Assembly: GCA_902558075.1 (NCBI GenBank)
Contig: CACECO010000006.1
Location: 1 to 64,000 of the forward strand
Source of the DNA: an uncultured Litorivicinus sp.
GTDB lineage: Bacteria; Pseudomonadota; Gammaproteobacteria; Pseudomonadales; Litorivicinaceae
Direction of reading: 5' to 3'
Length of the DNA stretch: 64,000 nt
The position numbers were made by a program, and so were the translations under genes. How positions within the stretch are numbered: the first letter of the stretch is position 1; each line of letters begins with the position of its first letter. Below are positions 25,392 to 36,448 of the stretch, piece after piece. A model generated the notes under the pieces. That model was given only the letters and a program-made list of their open reading frames with translations, was not told the DNA's origin and did not search any database.

Positions 25392-26890
25392 CATCGGCAG
25401 ACGTTTTCAAACTTCTTGAATCGGAAGGGCTACCACAGAGCCTAAAGGCATCGGTCACACAATTATTCGAGGCTATTCGACAAGGACACACAGCACTGCA
25501 GTTGTCCAATGAGGAGGCTGATCTATGGGCGCAGACACTTTCCGCATCAGAAATAGCTACCTTATTTGCTGTCAATCGTGGTGCTCTGCAAATTCGCCAG
25601 CACTTTGCCCAAGAGTCTAGAGTTGCTGGCGCACTTAAAAAACGTTCGAGCCGCCCCGCGCTCAAAATCACTATCGACCCAAAACAACTGATGCCACATG
25701 CCGACGCGTCACAACAGGACGCAATTGTAGGCGCGGCAAGTCAGCGCTTGTCGATTGTTACAGGTGGCCCAGGTACAGGTAAAACAACGACCGCAGCTGC
25801 GATCATCGCTGCTAAGCGGACCCTTTTCCAACGACTACCTCGTGTCGCATTAGTTGCGCCAACTGGCAAAGCGGCTGTCCGGTTAACCGAATCATTTCAC
25901 GCCGCCATATCGAAAATGCCATCGACTGAACTTGAGCCTGTGGTGGCGACGACCATCCATCGGCAACTGAAAGAACTTAATTCAGCTGACATCGTATTGA
26001 TCGACGAAGCATCGATGGTGTCACTCGATCTGTTTGATCGATTACTTAAGTCGCTCGGTCAAGACACGCATCTCATATTGATGGGAGATCCCAATCAATT
26101 AGCCAGCGTTGAAGCGGGCAGTATTCTCAAAGTCATCACGGAATCGAATACGTTTTCTCATCATTGCTTTGAGCTGACTCAACGCCATCGAATCGAGGGG
26201 CATAAAGCATTAGCGCAACTCGAGGATCTATGTTTATCCGGTGACCCTCAACGCTTCATTCAAGGTTTGAAGGATTCGGGTATGTTTTGGGAAAATAACC
26301 AACGAGTCGACCGTTTACAAGGCGCTTTGATTGACGGCTACCGACAGTATTTCAAAGGCCTACAACGGGCACAAATCTCATCCTCTCCAGATTTCCAGTG
26401 CCTGACAGCAATCAGCGAGGGTGTCGGTGGACGTCGTATGATCAATCATCTAGCACAAGTAGAAACCCAACGTCTCGGGCTCAATGGCTTTGGTGAGCGA
26501 TTATTAGTGACCGAAAATCAGCCGGGAATCGGAGTTTTCAATGGAGATATCGGTATCGTCATTGATTCTTATGACTCGCCAAATCCGCGGGTCCAATTTG
26601 ATAATCTTGACCAACCACTCCGAAAAAACCAATTGGGTTCGGTCGAATCTGCCTGGGCAATTAGTATCCACCGGTCCCAAGGATCAGAATACCAATCTGT
26701 ATTCATTTGCTTGCCTGAGCCAAGCTCATCGCAGTCACGTTTCAAGCCAAGTAGAGAGCATGTTTACACTGCGCTCACAAGAGCCAAAGAATCGATCCAA
26801 CTTTTTGCAACAGAATCAATGATCGATCGAGCGATTTCGCAGACAACGTGTCGTGTGACCTGTCTTGACCACTTCTTGAATGCCTCTTGA
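25379..26890 (+). CDS. recD: RecBCD subunit RecD (5'-3' helicase)
   Basis: Fast 5'-3' helicase of RecBCD, 503 aa from the ATG at 25379, which has GAGGAG eight bases upstream; GTG 25370 is an alternative. Motifs are Walker A TGGPGTGKTTT (about 129-138), VALVAPTGKAAVRL, ADIVLIDEASMVSLDL (Walker B), HLILMGDPNQLASVEAG and the C-terminal SAWAISIHRSQGSEY with YTALTRAKE. It overlaps recB by 13 bases and ends the operon. Confidence 0.94.
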   Translation: MHPMTSADVFKLLESEGLPQSLKASVTQLFEAIRQGHTALQLSNEEADLWAQTLSASEIATLFAVNRGALQIRQHFAQESRVAGALKKRSSRPALKITIDPKQLMPHADASQQDAIVGAASQRLSIVTGGPGTGKTTTAAAIIAAKRTLFQRLPRVALVAPTGKAAVRLTESFHAAISKMPSTELEPVVATTIHRQLKELNSADIVLIDEASMVSLDLFDRLLKSLGQDTHLILMGDPNQLASVEAGSILKVITESNTFSHHCFELTQRHRIEGHKALAQLEDLCLSGDPQRFIQGLKDSGMFWENNQRVDRLQGALIDGYRQYFKGLQRAQISSSPDFQCLTAISEGVGGRRMINHLAQVETQRLGLNGFGERLLVTENQPGIGVFNGDIGIVIDSYDSPNPRVQFDNLDQPLRKNQLGSVESAWAISIHRSQGSEYQSVFICLPEPSSSQSRFKPSREHVYTALTRAKESIQLFATESMIDRAISQTTCRVTCLDHFLNAS

Positions 26891-26934
26891 CCATGTAGAA
26901 TTCGGTCACTTCAACCGAATCATAAGGAATTGCC

Positions 26935-27327
26935 GTGGAGCTTGATGAGCAGGATCCAACCCCAGAAGGCGAATTGATTCTTAGAGTCATTGCGCACCCT
27001 CGATTCACAAATGCGCTCGGCGATATTTATGCTGGATGGTTGTTGGATCAAATGGATCAGGCAGCCGCCCAGATCGCAATGAAAACTAGTGGTGGTCGTT
27101 GCGCGACTGTGTCAATTGAAAATGTTGATTTTATTGCACCGGTGCCAGTTGGGTCAGAGGTGTCGATCTATGGCGAACTGGAGGATGTTGGTCGCTCATC
27201 GATGCAGATCCGCATTGAAGTCTGGATAACAGAGCAGGACGCTGAAAGTTATAAGTCCACCGAAACACGATTTGTCTTCGTCGCGATCGATTCCAATGGG
27301 CGAATTCGTCAGGTCCCTGGATCCTAA
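26935..27327 (+). CDS. hotdog-fold acyl-CoA thioesterase (YciA-like)
   Basis: A 130-aa single hotdog domain. The conserved block starts with RVIAHPRFTNALGDIYAGWLLDQMDQAA, the YciA/cytosolic acyl-CoA hydrolase signature that includes the catalytic Asp of the helix. The VDFIAPVPVGSEVSIYGELEDVG strand pair follows. It would hydrolyse fatty acyl-CoA or similar thioesters. Translation starts at GTG 26935, with AAGGA seven bases upstream. It abuts uvrD tail to tail with no gap. Confidence 0.85.
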   Translation: MELDEQDPTPEGELILRVIAHPRFTNALGDIYAGWLLDQMDQAAAQIAMKTSGGRCATVSIENVDFIAPVPVGSEVSIYGELEDVGRSSMQIRIEVWITEQDAESYKSTETRFVFVAIDSNGRIRQVPGS

Positions 27328-29514
27328 TTATCCGAGTGGGACAAGCTTCGCGTACTGAAGAACGAGCCACTTTGTAGAACCATCATCAAAACGAACCTGC
27401 ACTTTCATTTGTGGACCTGATCCCTCAAAAGCCAAGACGGTCCCCTCGCCAAATAACCCGTGGTCAACGCGTGAGCCAATCCCCAAGCCCGTTTGTTCTC
27501 CAAACCCATCATCGTAGTCTTGGAATCTCGGATGCCGATGCGGACGATCAACTGGTCTTGCGCCAAACGATGACGACACAAACGGCCGGCTAATTTGTGA
27601 TTCCAGACGAACCTCTTCAATACAGTCTTTTGGAATCTCGCGAACAAACCGACTCAAAAGGCCAAAGTGATCACGACCGTTCAACCGACGTGTCTCTGCA
27701 TACGTCACGACCAAATGCTGCATTGCGCGTGTGATTCCCACATAGGCAAGACGTCGCTCTTCCTCCAGCCCGCCTGCAGAATCAAGGCTCATCACATGAG
27801 GAAACAGCTCCTCTTCGGCGCCCACTAAAAAGACTCTAGGGAACTCCAATCCTTTTGCCGAGTGAAGCGTCATTAACTGAACTGCATCTGCATCCGGATC
27901 CGCCTGGGTTTCGCCTGCATCGAGACTTGCCTGAGACAAAAACTGAAGAAGCACGGACGACTCCTCATCCTCCGGCTCAAAGGCACGACATGCACTGACG
28001 AGTTCGTTTAAGTTATCAACGCGCGCTTGACCGCGCTCTCCTTTCTCCGAGCCGTGGTATGCGAGCAGACCGGTGGTATCGATCACGTCGCGGGTAAGGT
28101 CCGATAATTCAAGATCCTTTGCTTTACCATCGAGGTCATTGATTAAATCAATAAAGATCACAACCGCAGTTTTTGCTCGACCACTCAAACGGTCACCGCG
28201 GGTCAGTTGTAATGCGGCATCCCATAACCCTTTGCCTTCATCCCGAGCCGTTTGGCGAATTTGCTCGACTGTCCTTTCACCAATACCCCGTGGTGGAACA
28301 TTGATAATGCGTTCAAAAGCCGTGTCGTCAAATCGGTTTTGGATAAGCCTTAGATACATCAGGGCGTTCTTGATCTCGAGTCGCTCGTAGAACCGTTGGC
28401 CACCGTAGATTCGGTATGGAATACCTGCGCGCAGCAATGCATCTTCAAGTACACGCGACTGGGCGTTACTGCGATACAGAATCGCTTGCTCTCCATAGAG
28501 ACCGCCTTGCTCGACATGTTGGCTCATCCGGTTGGCCACAAAACGCGCCTCGTCTTGCTCATTGAAAGCTGCATAAAGCTGGATCGGAGTGCCTTCGCTT
28601 TGGTCCGTCCACAGCTCTTTTCCAAGTCGGCTGGTGTTATTCGAGATCACTGCGTTGGCGGCTTTTAAAATAATGTCAGTCGATCGATAGTTCTGCTCTA
28701 AACGAATGGTTGTCACTGGCGCAAAGTCAGATTCGTATCGATGGATATTCTCTATCCGGGCACCGCGCCAGGCATAAATCGATTGGTCGTCATCACCGAC
28801 CGCCATGACACGAGTCTTCTTACCCGCGAGTAAACGGATCCATGCGTATTGAATGGTGTTCGTATCCTGGAACTCATCAATCAATAAGTGACTAAAACGA
28901 TCTTGATAATGCCGTAAAAGCTCCGATTTGTTTTTAAATGTCTCGAATGTACGCAATAATAGCTCACCAAAATCGACTAAATTCTGGGCATTGCATCGCT
29001 CCTCATATTCGGTATAAAGCCGGATTAACATGTCGTTGTAATAATCGCGTCCTGTTTGCAAATGATGCGGCCGCTGGCCTTCATCTTTGCAATCATTAAT
29101 AAAACCAGCCACGGCGCGCGGTTTAAACTTCGCATCATCCAGTTGCAGATCCGCAATGATGCGCTTCATCATCCGTTGTTGATCATCAGAATCAAGAATT
29201 AAGAACTGCTCGATAAGACCGGCGTCGCGCCAATGCGCGCGCAAAAATCGATGTGCTAGGCCATGAAAGGTGCCAACCCACATTGTATGAAGCGATCGTC
29301 CAAGCGTCTCCTCAAGACGTTCACGCATCTCGCGCGCCGCCTTGTTGGTAAAAGTTACTGCCATCAAACTATGCGGAGACAATCCTTGATCACGCATTAA
29401 AAATGCCATGCGCTCAACAAGAACGCGCGTCTTTCCAGACCCTGCACCAGCAATGACAAGCAAATTGGACTCAGGCGCTTCCACCGCCATCTGTTGTGGG
29501 TCGTTCAAACGCAT
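27328..29514 (-). CDS. uvrD: DNA helicase II UvrD
   Basis: Superfamily 1 3'-5' helicase for nucleotide excision and mismatch repair, 728 aa. Visible are the Q motif LNDPQQMAV, Walker A AGAGSGKT, TFTNKAAREMRERL, Walker B LLIDEFQDTN, VGDDDQSIYAWRGA, EQNYRST, TLHSAKGLEFPRVF and RRLAYVGITRAM. The C-terminus ends with the short tudor-like segment VDHGLFGEGTVLAFEG that contacts RNA polymerase in UvrD/PcrA. ATG 29514 is used; a TTG precedes it. UvrD is preferred over Rep or PcrA for a gammaproteobacterium. Confidence 0.93.
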   Translation of the reverse strand: MRLNDPQQMAVEAPESNLLVIAGAGSGKTRVLVERMAFLMRDQGLSPHSLMAVTFTNKAAREMRERLEETLGRSLHTMWVGTFHGLAHRFLRAHWRDAGLIEQFLILDSDDQQRMMKRIIADLQLDDAKFKPRAVAGFINDCKDEGQRPHHLQTGRDYYNDMLIRLYTEYEERCNAQNLVDFGELLLRTFETFKNKSELLRHYQDRFSHLLIDEFQDTNTIQYAWIRLLAGKKTRVMAVGDDDQSIYAWRGARIENIHRYESDFAPVTTIRLEQNYRSTDIILKAANAVISNNTSRLGKELWTDQSEGTPIQLYAAFNEQDEARFVANRMSQHVEQGGLYGEQAILYRSNAQSRVLEDALLRAGIPYRIYGGQRFYERLEIKNALMYLRLIQNRFDDTAFERIINVPPRGIGERTVEQIRQTARDEGKGLWDAALQLTRGDRLSGRAKTAVVIFIDLINDLDGKAKDLELSDLTRDVIDTTGLLAYHGSEKGERGQARVDNLNELVSACRAFEPEDEESSVLLQFLSQASLDAGETQADPDADAVQLMTLHSAKGLEFPRVFLVGAEEELFPHVMSLDSAGGLEEERRLAYVGITRAMQHLVVTYAETRRLNGRDHFGLLSRFVREIPKDCIEEVRLESQISRPFVSSSFGARPVDRPHRHPRFQDYDDGFGEQTGLGIGSRVDHGLFGEGTVLAFEGSGPQMKVQVRFDDGSTKWLVLQYAKLVPLG

Positions 29515-29630
29515 CAATTCATCCCGTAAAAAAGCGTGCCAACCGACTGAGAGAATACCGGACGAATACCAACGGCTCTAGGAAAAAACGTAGAGCGTAA
29601 GAGCCTTGTTTGACAATGAATCTAGAAAGT

Positions 29631-29654
29631 GCCCGGCGACTGGCGCCGCCGGGC
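29631..29654 (-). terminator. terminator hairpin of katG
   Basis: GCCCGGCG (29631-29638) pairs with CGCCGGGC (29647-29654) around an 8-base loop. On the minus strand it lies 7 bases after the katG stop and is followed by ACTTTCT. The stem is strong but the T-tract is short. Confidence 0.75.
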
Positions 29655-29661
29655 GTTTGAT

Positions 29662-31827
<2,166 letters not shown>

Positions 31828-31877
31828 CTACATATATTCTCACCATCTAGATGAACAGAAGGTCTCTCGCATGTATA

Positions 31878-31914
31878 GTTATTATTATGTATCGACTCGA
31901 TAGAAATGAACTAT
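31878..31914. promoter_or_regulatory. possible OxyR-type site between katG and Fe-S oxidoreductase gene
   Basis: ATAG-AAATGAA-CTAT (31900-31914) is a 9/10 match to the OxyR half element ATAG-N7-CTAT. Seven bases before it, GTTA-TTATTAT-GTAT (31878-31892) is a weaker partner at the correct spacing. OxyR commonly controls katG. This is inference from a motif read by eye. Confidence 0.4.
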
Positions 31915-31999
31915 GGATAGCCTCGTATCGTGACGGTTCTTTAATAGATCGGTCGCGATAGTCAGCGACTAGGCCCGACTATAGATTCAGAGATAAGCG

Positions 32000-33358
32000 A
32001 TGACCAAAAATCCAAGTGCCCGGTTAGCCCTCAAAGAAGACAGAAACACGATAGACTGGTTAAATCCCGATTACTACGATGAAGCGGCCCTCAATGAAGA
32101 GATGCTGAGGGTATTTGATGTCTGCCACGGCTGTCGTCAGTGTCTCAACCTATGTAACTCTTTCCCAAATCTTTTCGACCTGATAGATGATACCGAGGGC
32201 ATGGAGGTCGACGAGGTTGCGACTGCAGACTACAAAAAAGTAGTCGACGATTGTTACCTCTGCGATCTTTGCTACTCCGCCAAGTGCCCCTACGTGCCGC
32301 CCAACCCCTTAGGTATCGACTTTCCGCATCTGATGCTGAGGGCCAAGGCGACCTACCTTCGAAAAGACAGCCTCCCCCCATCAGAGAGACTTTTGTCAAG
32401 CACCGATACGATTGGCAAACTGGCAGGGATACCGGTGCTGACCGAGACCATCAACGTTGTGTCTCAATGGAAACCCGTAAAATTTTTGAGCTCACATACA
32501 CTGGGCATCCACGAAGACGCATGGATCCCCAAACTTGCCACGAAAACTTTCAGTCAGATAAAAGAACCATCAGCTAAACTGGTTGTCGTCGATGGAAGAC
32601 GAACACCTGGTAAAGTTGCAATATTTGCTACCTGCTACATCAACTATCACGAGCCCGGAATCGGCATAGACCTGATCAAGGTGCTCGAACACAATCAGAT
32701 CCCCTGGATAACTGCGGAAAGAGAGGTCTGCTGTGGCATGCCCAAGCTCGAACAGGGGGACCTAGAGGCGGTCGATAGACTAAAAAGAATCAACATCCCT
32801 CACCTCGCAGAACTGGCTAGACAAGGGTTCGCGATTATGTCTCCGGTCCCTTCTTGCACACTAATGTTCAAGCAAGAGATCCCTCTAATGCACCCCCTAG
32901 ATGATGACGTACTTGCCGTCAAAGAAGCGTTCTGGGACCCATTTGAATACCTGCTGGCTCGCTATGAAGATAGTCTTATGAAGCTGGATTTCTGTCGAGG
33001 CCTCGGCAAAATCGCCTACCATGCGCCTTGCCATGGCCGCGTTCAGAACATCGATAACGCAACAGAAAAAGTTCTGCGTCTAATTTCGGACACTGAAATA
33101 CACATAACCAAGCGATGCACTGGCCACGCAGGGACCTACGGGATCAAGAAAAACAGCCACAAAATCGCCATGAAAATTGGATACCCGGTTTCGCGGGCAA
33201 TCCATGGCCAACAGCCAAATTTCGTATCAAGTGACTGCCCGTTAGGCGGCCACCACATAGCACAGGGAATCCAAGAAAAATTCGACTCTATTGTAAATGT
33301 GCAGCATCCAATCTCGCTGCTCGCTATCGCTTACGGGCTTCGTGACCGCGAGGACTAG
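32000..33358 (+). CDS. Fe-S oxidoreductase, GlpC/heterodisulfide-reductase-like
   Basis: A 452-aa cytoplasmic protein. The N-terminal ferredoxin-like domain has two Cys clusters (CHGCRQCLNLC and CYLCDLCYSAKC) for 4Fe-4S centres. The C-terminal half has the HdrB/GlpC CCG domain, with EVCCGMPKLEQGD and a degenerate second copy, CTGHAGTYG, plus APCHGRVQN. The group is usually found next to rubrerythrin and a DUF3501 gene and is thought to act in peroxide or redox stress. Here both companions are missing and katG is divergent instead. Electron donor and acceptor are unknown. Confidence 0.8.
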   Translation: MTKNPSARLALKEDRNTIDWLNPDYYDEAALNEEMLRVFDVCHGCRQCLNLCNSFPNLFDLIDDTEGMEVDEVATADYKKVVDDCYLCDLCYSAKCPYVPPNPLGIDFPHLMLRAKATYLRKDSLPPSERLLSSTDTIGKLAGIPVLTETINVVSQWKPVKFLSSHTLGIHEDAWIPKLATKTFSQIKEPSAKLVVVDGRRTPGKVAIFATCYINYHEPGIGIDLIKVLEHNQIPWITAEREVCCGMPKLEQGDLEAVDRLKRINIPHLAELARQGFAIMSPVPSCTLMFKQEIPLMHPLDDDVLAVKEAFWDPFEYLLARYEDSLMKLDFCRGLGKIAYHAPCHGRVQNIDNATEKVLRLISDTEIHITKRCTGHAGTYGIKKNSHKIAMKIGYPVSRAIHGQQPNFVSSDCPLGGHHIAQGIQEKFDSIVNVQHPISLLAIAYGLRDRED

Positions 33359-33426
33359 CCCCACAGAAATGCCCGTAGCATAAACTGGGCGAGTGTTAGA
33401 TACTGCATTTCGAGTTTCTTTTTTGA

Positions 33427-33897
33427 GGAGAAAAAGCAGGTGCTTTTGACCAGTTCTTCCTTCCAGACGCGATGATTGGCGATAGTCTTTTGCAGGCAAT
33501 CGGTCCTGATTTGAACGGCTCTATTGGTACGGTTCCAGGAACAGACTCTAACGGTGCACAAATATACGCTGAACTTGCCAAAAAAGATGGTTTTGAAGCG
33601 GGACCATACTCGCCAGAGGCATACGATGCAGCGGCATTGACTTTGCTTGCAATGCAAGCGGCGAACTCAAAAGACAGCAATGCAGTAAAAGCAAAGATCT
33701 TTGACGTCGCCAATGCACCTGGGACAAAAATCCTCCCAGGTGAGCTTGCCAAAGGGCTTCAGATCCTGAAAGACGGTGGTCAAATCGACTACCTGGGTGC
33801 TACAGCGGTTGAGTTGATCGGTGCTGGCGAGTCTTCCGGTAGTTACCGCGAAATTCTTGTCCAAGACGGCGAAAACACAACTGTTCGCTACCGCTAA
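33427..33897 (+). pseudogene. 5'-truncated Liv-type amino-acid-binding protein gene
   Basis: The frame is open from 33427 and encodes the C-terminal 150 or so residues of a periplasmic branched-chain amino-acid binding protein of the LivJ/LivK type. Recognisable are FFLPDAMIGDSLLQAIGPDL, YSPEAYDAAALTLLAM and the C-terminal INNED-like strand ILPGELAKGLQIL. Family members have about 380-430 residues, so signal peptide and first lobe are gone. An in-frame TGA stands at 33424. The junction lies about 70 bases after the Fe-S gene. What remains (ATG 33472, 141 aa) cannot form a two-lobed binding protein. Its original terminator is still present. Confidence 0.85.
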
Positions 33898-33911
33898 TCG
33901 TTGAATCACAG

Positions 33912-33944
33912 GCGGCGTAGGGATAGTCTCTGCGCCGCTTTTTT
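33912..33944 (+). terminator. hairpin terminator between binding-protein remnant and livG
   Basis: GCGGCG (33912-33917) and CGCCGC (33933-33938) form the base of a long imperfect stem, followed by a run of six T. In an intact operon it would lower transporter expression relative to the binding protein. Now it also blocks read-through from upstream. Confidence 0.8.
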
Positions 33945-33957
33945 GTGATGAAACCCA

Positions 33958-34728
33958 ATGATTCTTGTTGAAAACTTGCATAAACACTTTGGTGGTGTCC
34001 AGGCTGTTAACGGAGCAACGCTCTCCATTCAGCCAGGATCCATCACTGGGCTGATCGGCCCCAATGGTGCGGGGAAAACAACCTTATTCAACGTGATCGC
34101 AGGCTTATATCAGCCGACTTCTGGCAAAGTCTTCCTCAATGGTGGAGACATCACGGGTTTAAAGCCGCATGAACTATTTCACAAAGGCGTACTCCGTACG
34201 TTTCAGCTTTCCCATGAATTTTCAACGCTGACTGTGCGTGACAACCTAATGATGGTTCCACCAAATCAGGCGGGGGAGAGCCTGATGAACACATGGTTTA
34301 AACCCAGTCTCGTCAAAGCCCACGAAGAAGAGGTCCGGGCCAAGGCCGATGAAGTCATCCGCTTCCTTGAAATTGATCACTTAGCAGAGGAATTTGCCGG
34401 CAATCTGTCAGGTGGGCAGAAAAAGTTGTTGGAGCTCGGTCGGACCATGATGGTTGATGCGAAAATTGTATTTCTCGATGAAGTCGGTGCAGGTGTGAAC
34501 CGCACACTGCTCCATAAAATTGGTGATGCGATCATCAAACTGAATAAAGAGCGCAACTACACGTTTTGCCTAATTGAACACGACATGGAGTTTGTTGCTC
34601 GTTTATGTGATCCCGTGATCTGTATGGCTGAAGGAAAAGTTCTCGCCGAAGGCACGATAGAGGAGGTCAAAAATAATGAGCAGGTCATTGAAGCCTATCT
34701 TGGTACTGGACTGAAACATAAAAAATAG
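33958..34728 (+). CDS. livG: branched-chain amino-acid ABC transporter ATPase (LivG-like)
   Basis: A 256-aa ATPase with Walker A GLIGPNGAGKTT (residues about 35-46), signature NLSGGQKKLLELGR, Walker B AKIVFLDEVGAGVN and the switch His LIEHDMEFV. The Glu after Walker B Asp is present. In Walker B the usual DEP-AAG reads DEVGAGV, as in some LivG of urea or amide-type systems. It is intact and would pair with LivF; the partner gene is interrupted. Confidence 0.88.
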   Translation: MILVENLHKHFGGVQAVNGATLSIQPGSITGLIGPNGAGKTTLFNVIAGLYQPTSGKVFLNGGDITGLKPHELFHKGVLRTFQLSHEFSTLTVRDNLMMVPPNQAGESLMNTWFKPSLVKAHEEEVRAKADEVIRFLEIDHLAEEFAGNLSGGQKKLLELGRTMMVDAKIVFLDEVGAGVNRTLLHKIGDAIIKLNKERNYTFCLIEHDMEFVARLCDPVICMAEGKVLAEGTIEEVKNNEQVIEAYLGTGLKHKK

Positions 34729-34729
34729 T

Positions 34730-35434
34730 ATGAGCTTTTTACTTGGCGAACAGATGACAGGCGGATATGGAGCAACAGATATTTTGCACAACTGCTCGAT
34801 CGGCGTTGAAAAAGGCGAGATCGCGGTCATCGTTGGAACCAATGGCGCAGGTAAATCGACGGCCATGAAAGCCGTTTTTGGCATGCTGCCCCTGAGGAAA
34901 GGTCACGTGATATTTGACGGTGAAGACGTCACACAGTTAAGGCCTGAAGAGCGAGTAGTCAAAGGAATGGGTTTCGTCCCACAAACCCATAATGTGTTTA
35001 CATCGATGACTGTTGAAGAAAACCTGGAAATGGGTGCGTTCATCCGCACCGATTCCCTCAATGATTCAATTGCGCAAGTCTACGATTTGTTTCCCATCCT
35101 GAAAGAAAAAAGAAAGCAGCCTGCTGGAGAACTTTCAGGCGGCCAGCGCCAGTAAGTTGCGGTGGGTAGAGCATTAATGACCCATCCAAAAGTGCTCATG
35201 CTTGATGAGCCGACAGCAGGCGTCTCGCCCATTGTCATGAACGAGTTATTCGATCGCATTATTGAAATTGCTCGACTGGATGTCGCCATTTTGATGGTCG
35301 AGCAGAATGCCAAGCAACCGCTCGAGATCGCTGATAAAGGGTATGTGCTTGTGCAAGGGCAAAACCGATTTGCGGACACTGGCAACTCACTCTTGGCAAA
35401 CCCAGACGTTCGTCGAGCGTTTTTAGGGGGATAA
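34730..35434 (+). pseudogene. livF: LivF-like ABC ATPase gene interrupted by an in-frame TAA
   Basis: Together both halves encode one normal LivF of about 234 residues in a single frame. The first 141 codons carry Walker A VGTNGAGKST and end with the ABC signature ELSGGQRQ, then TAA at 35153-35155. The same frame continues with VAVGRALMTHPKVLMLDEPTAG (Walker B) to the normal end GVxRAFLGG-like ANPDVRRAFLGG. A single AAA-to-TAA change would explain the stop (GGQRQ-K/M-VA is usual). A GTG at 35162 could restart translation of the second half. The interruption separates the signature from Walker B, so activity is doubtful unless the stop is read through or is a sequencing error. Confidence 0.85.
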
Positions 35435-36448
35435 ATGACTGATTTTTTCAACGCGCTCGCAATCCTTGGCAATTTCCTCATCATCCCAGGCCTCACTTAT
35501 GGCTCGCAACTCGCACTCGGCGCCTTGGGCGTCACATTGGTTTATGGGGTACTTCGCTTCTCGAATTTCGGCCATGGTGAAACAATGGCTTTTGGCGCAA
35601 TGGTGACAATTTTAGTCACGTGGGCACTCCAGTCCGTTGGTATCTCCATCCGACCACTCCCAACTGCTCTGTTAGCGATTCCTGTGGGAATCCTCGTTAC
35701 CGTCGCACTCACCTTGCTGATCGATCGATTTGTCTATCGGTATCATCGAGAGCGAAAGGCTAATCCAGTAATTTTTTTGATTGTCTCGATTGGCGTCATG
35801 TTCTTCCTCGGAGGGTTGATTCGTTTCATTATCGGGCCTGGCGACCAAATTTTCTTTGATGGAACACGATTTATATTAAAGGCGCGTGATTTCAAGCAAA
35901 TGACGGGGCTCAATGAAGGCTTGTCGCTTAAAATGACGCAAGCGGTCACGATTATTACCGCGGTCATCATAGTTGCTGCAATGTTCTGGTTTCTTAACCA
36001 CACACGCACCGGTAAATCGATGCGAGCCTATTCGGATAATGAAAACTTAGCACTGCTGTCCGGCATCAACCCAGATCGTGTGGTTCTGATCACATGGATT
36101 CTCGTTGCAGCACTTGCCACCATCGCGGGCACACTCTATGGCCTAGATAAATCATTTAAGCCGTTTGTCTATATGCAACTGTTACTCCCAATCTTTGCAT
36201 CCGCAATCGTTGGTGGTGTTGGCAACCCGCTCGGTGCTATTGCCGGCGGGTATGTCATCGCATTTAGTGAGTTGATACTGACGTTTGCTTATAAGAAGGT
36301 CGTCTTATATTTAGGCCCAGACAATATGGAGCTTGAATCGCTGGTGCAGTTCTTAGGCACAGACTACAAGATCGCTGTCTCGTTTATCATTTTAGTGATC
36401 GTGTTGATTATTAAGCCGACTGGCTTATTTAGTGGGAAAACGATCTGA
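35435..36448 (+). CDS. livH: branched-chain amino-acid ABC transporter permease (LivH-like)
   Basis: A 337-aa inner-membrane permease with about eight transmembrane helices. Conserved are the N-terminal GLTYGSQLALGALGVTLVYGVLRFSNFGHGE block and the GKSMRAYSDNENLALLSGINPDRV EAA-like loop, followed by AIVGGVGNPLGAIAGG. It begins immediately after the livF frame, with AGGGGG upstream, and shares one base with livM. The frame is intact. Confidence 0.9.
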   Translation: MTDFFNALAILGNFLIIPGLTYGSQLALGALGVTLVYGVLRFSNFGHGETMAFGAMVTILVTWALQSVGISIRPLPTALLAIPVGILVTVALTLLIDRFVYRYHRERKANPVIFLIVSIGVMFFLGGLIRFIIGPGDQIFFDGTRFILKARDFKQMTGLNEGLSLKMTQAVTIITAVIIVAAMFWFLNHTRTGKSMRAYSDNENLALLSGINPDRVVLITWILVAALATIAGTLYGLDKSFKPFVYMQLLLPIFASAIVGGVGNPLGAIAGGYVIAFSELILTFAYKKVVLYLGPDNMELESLVQFLGTDYKIAVSFIILVIVLIIKPTGLFSGKTI

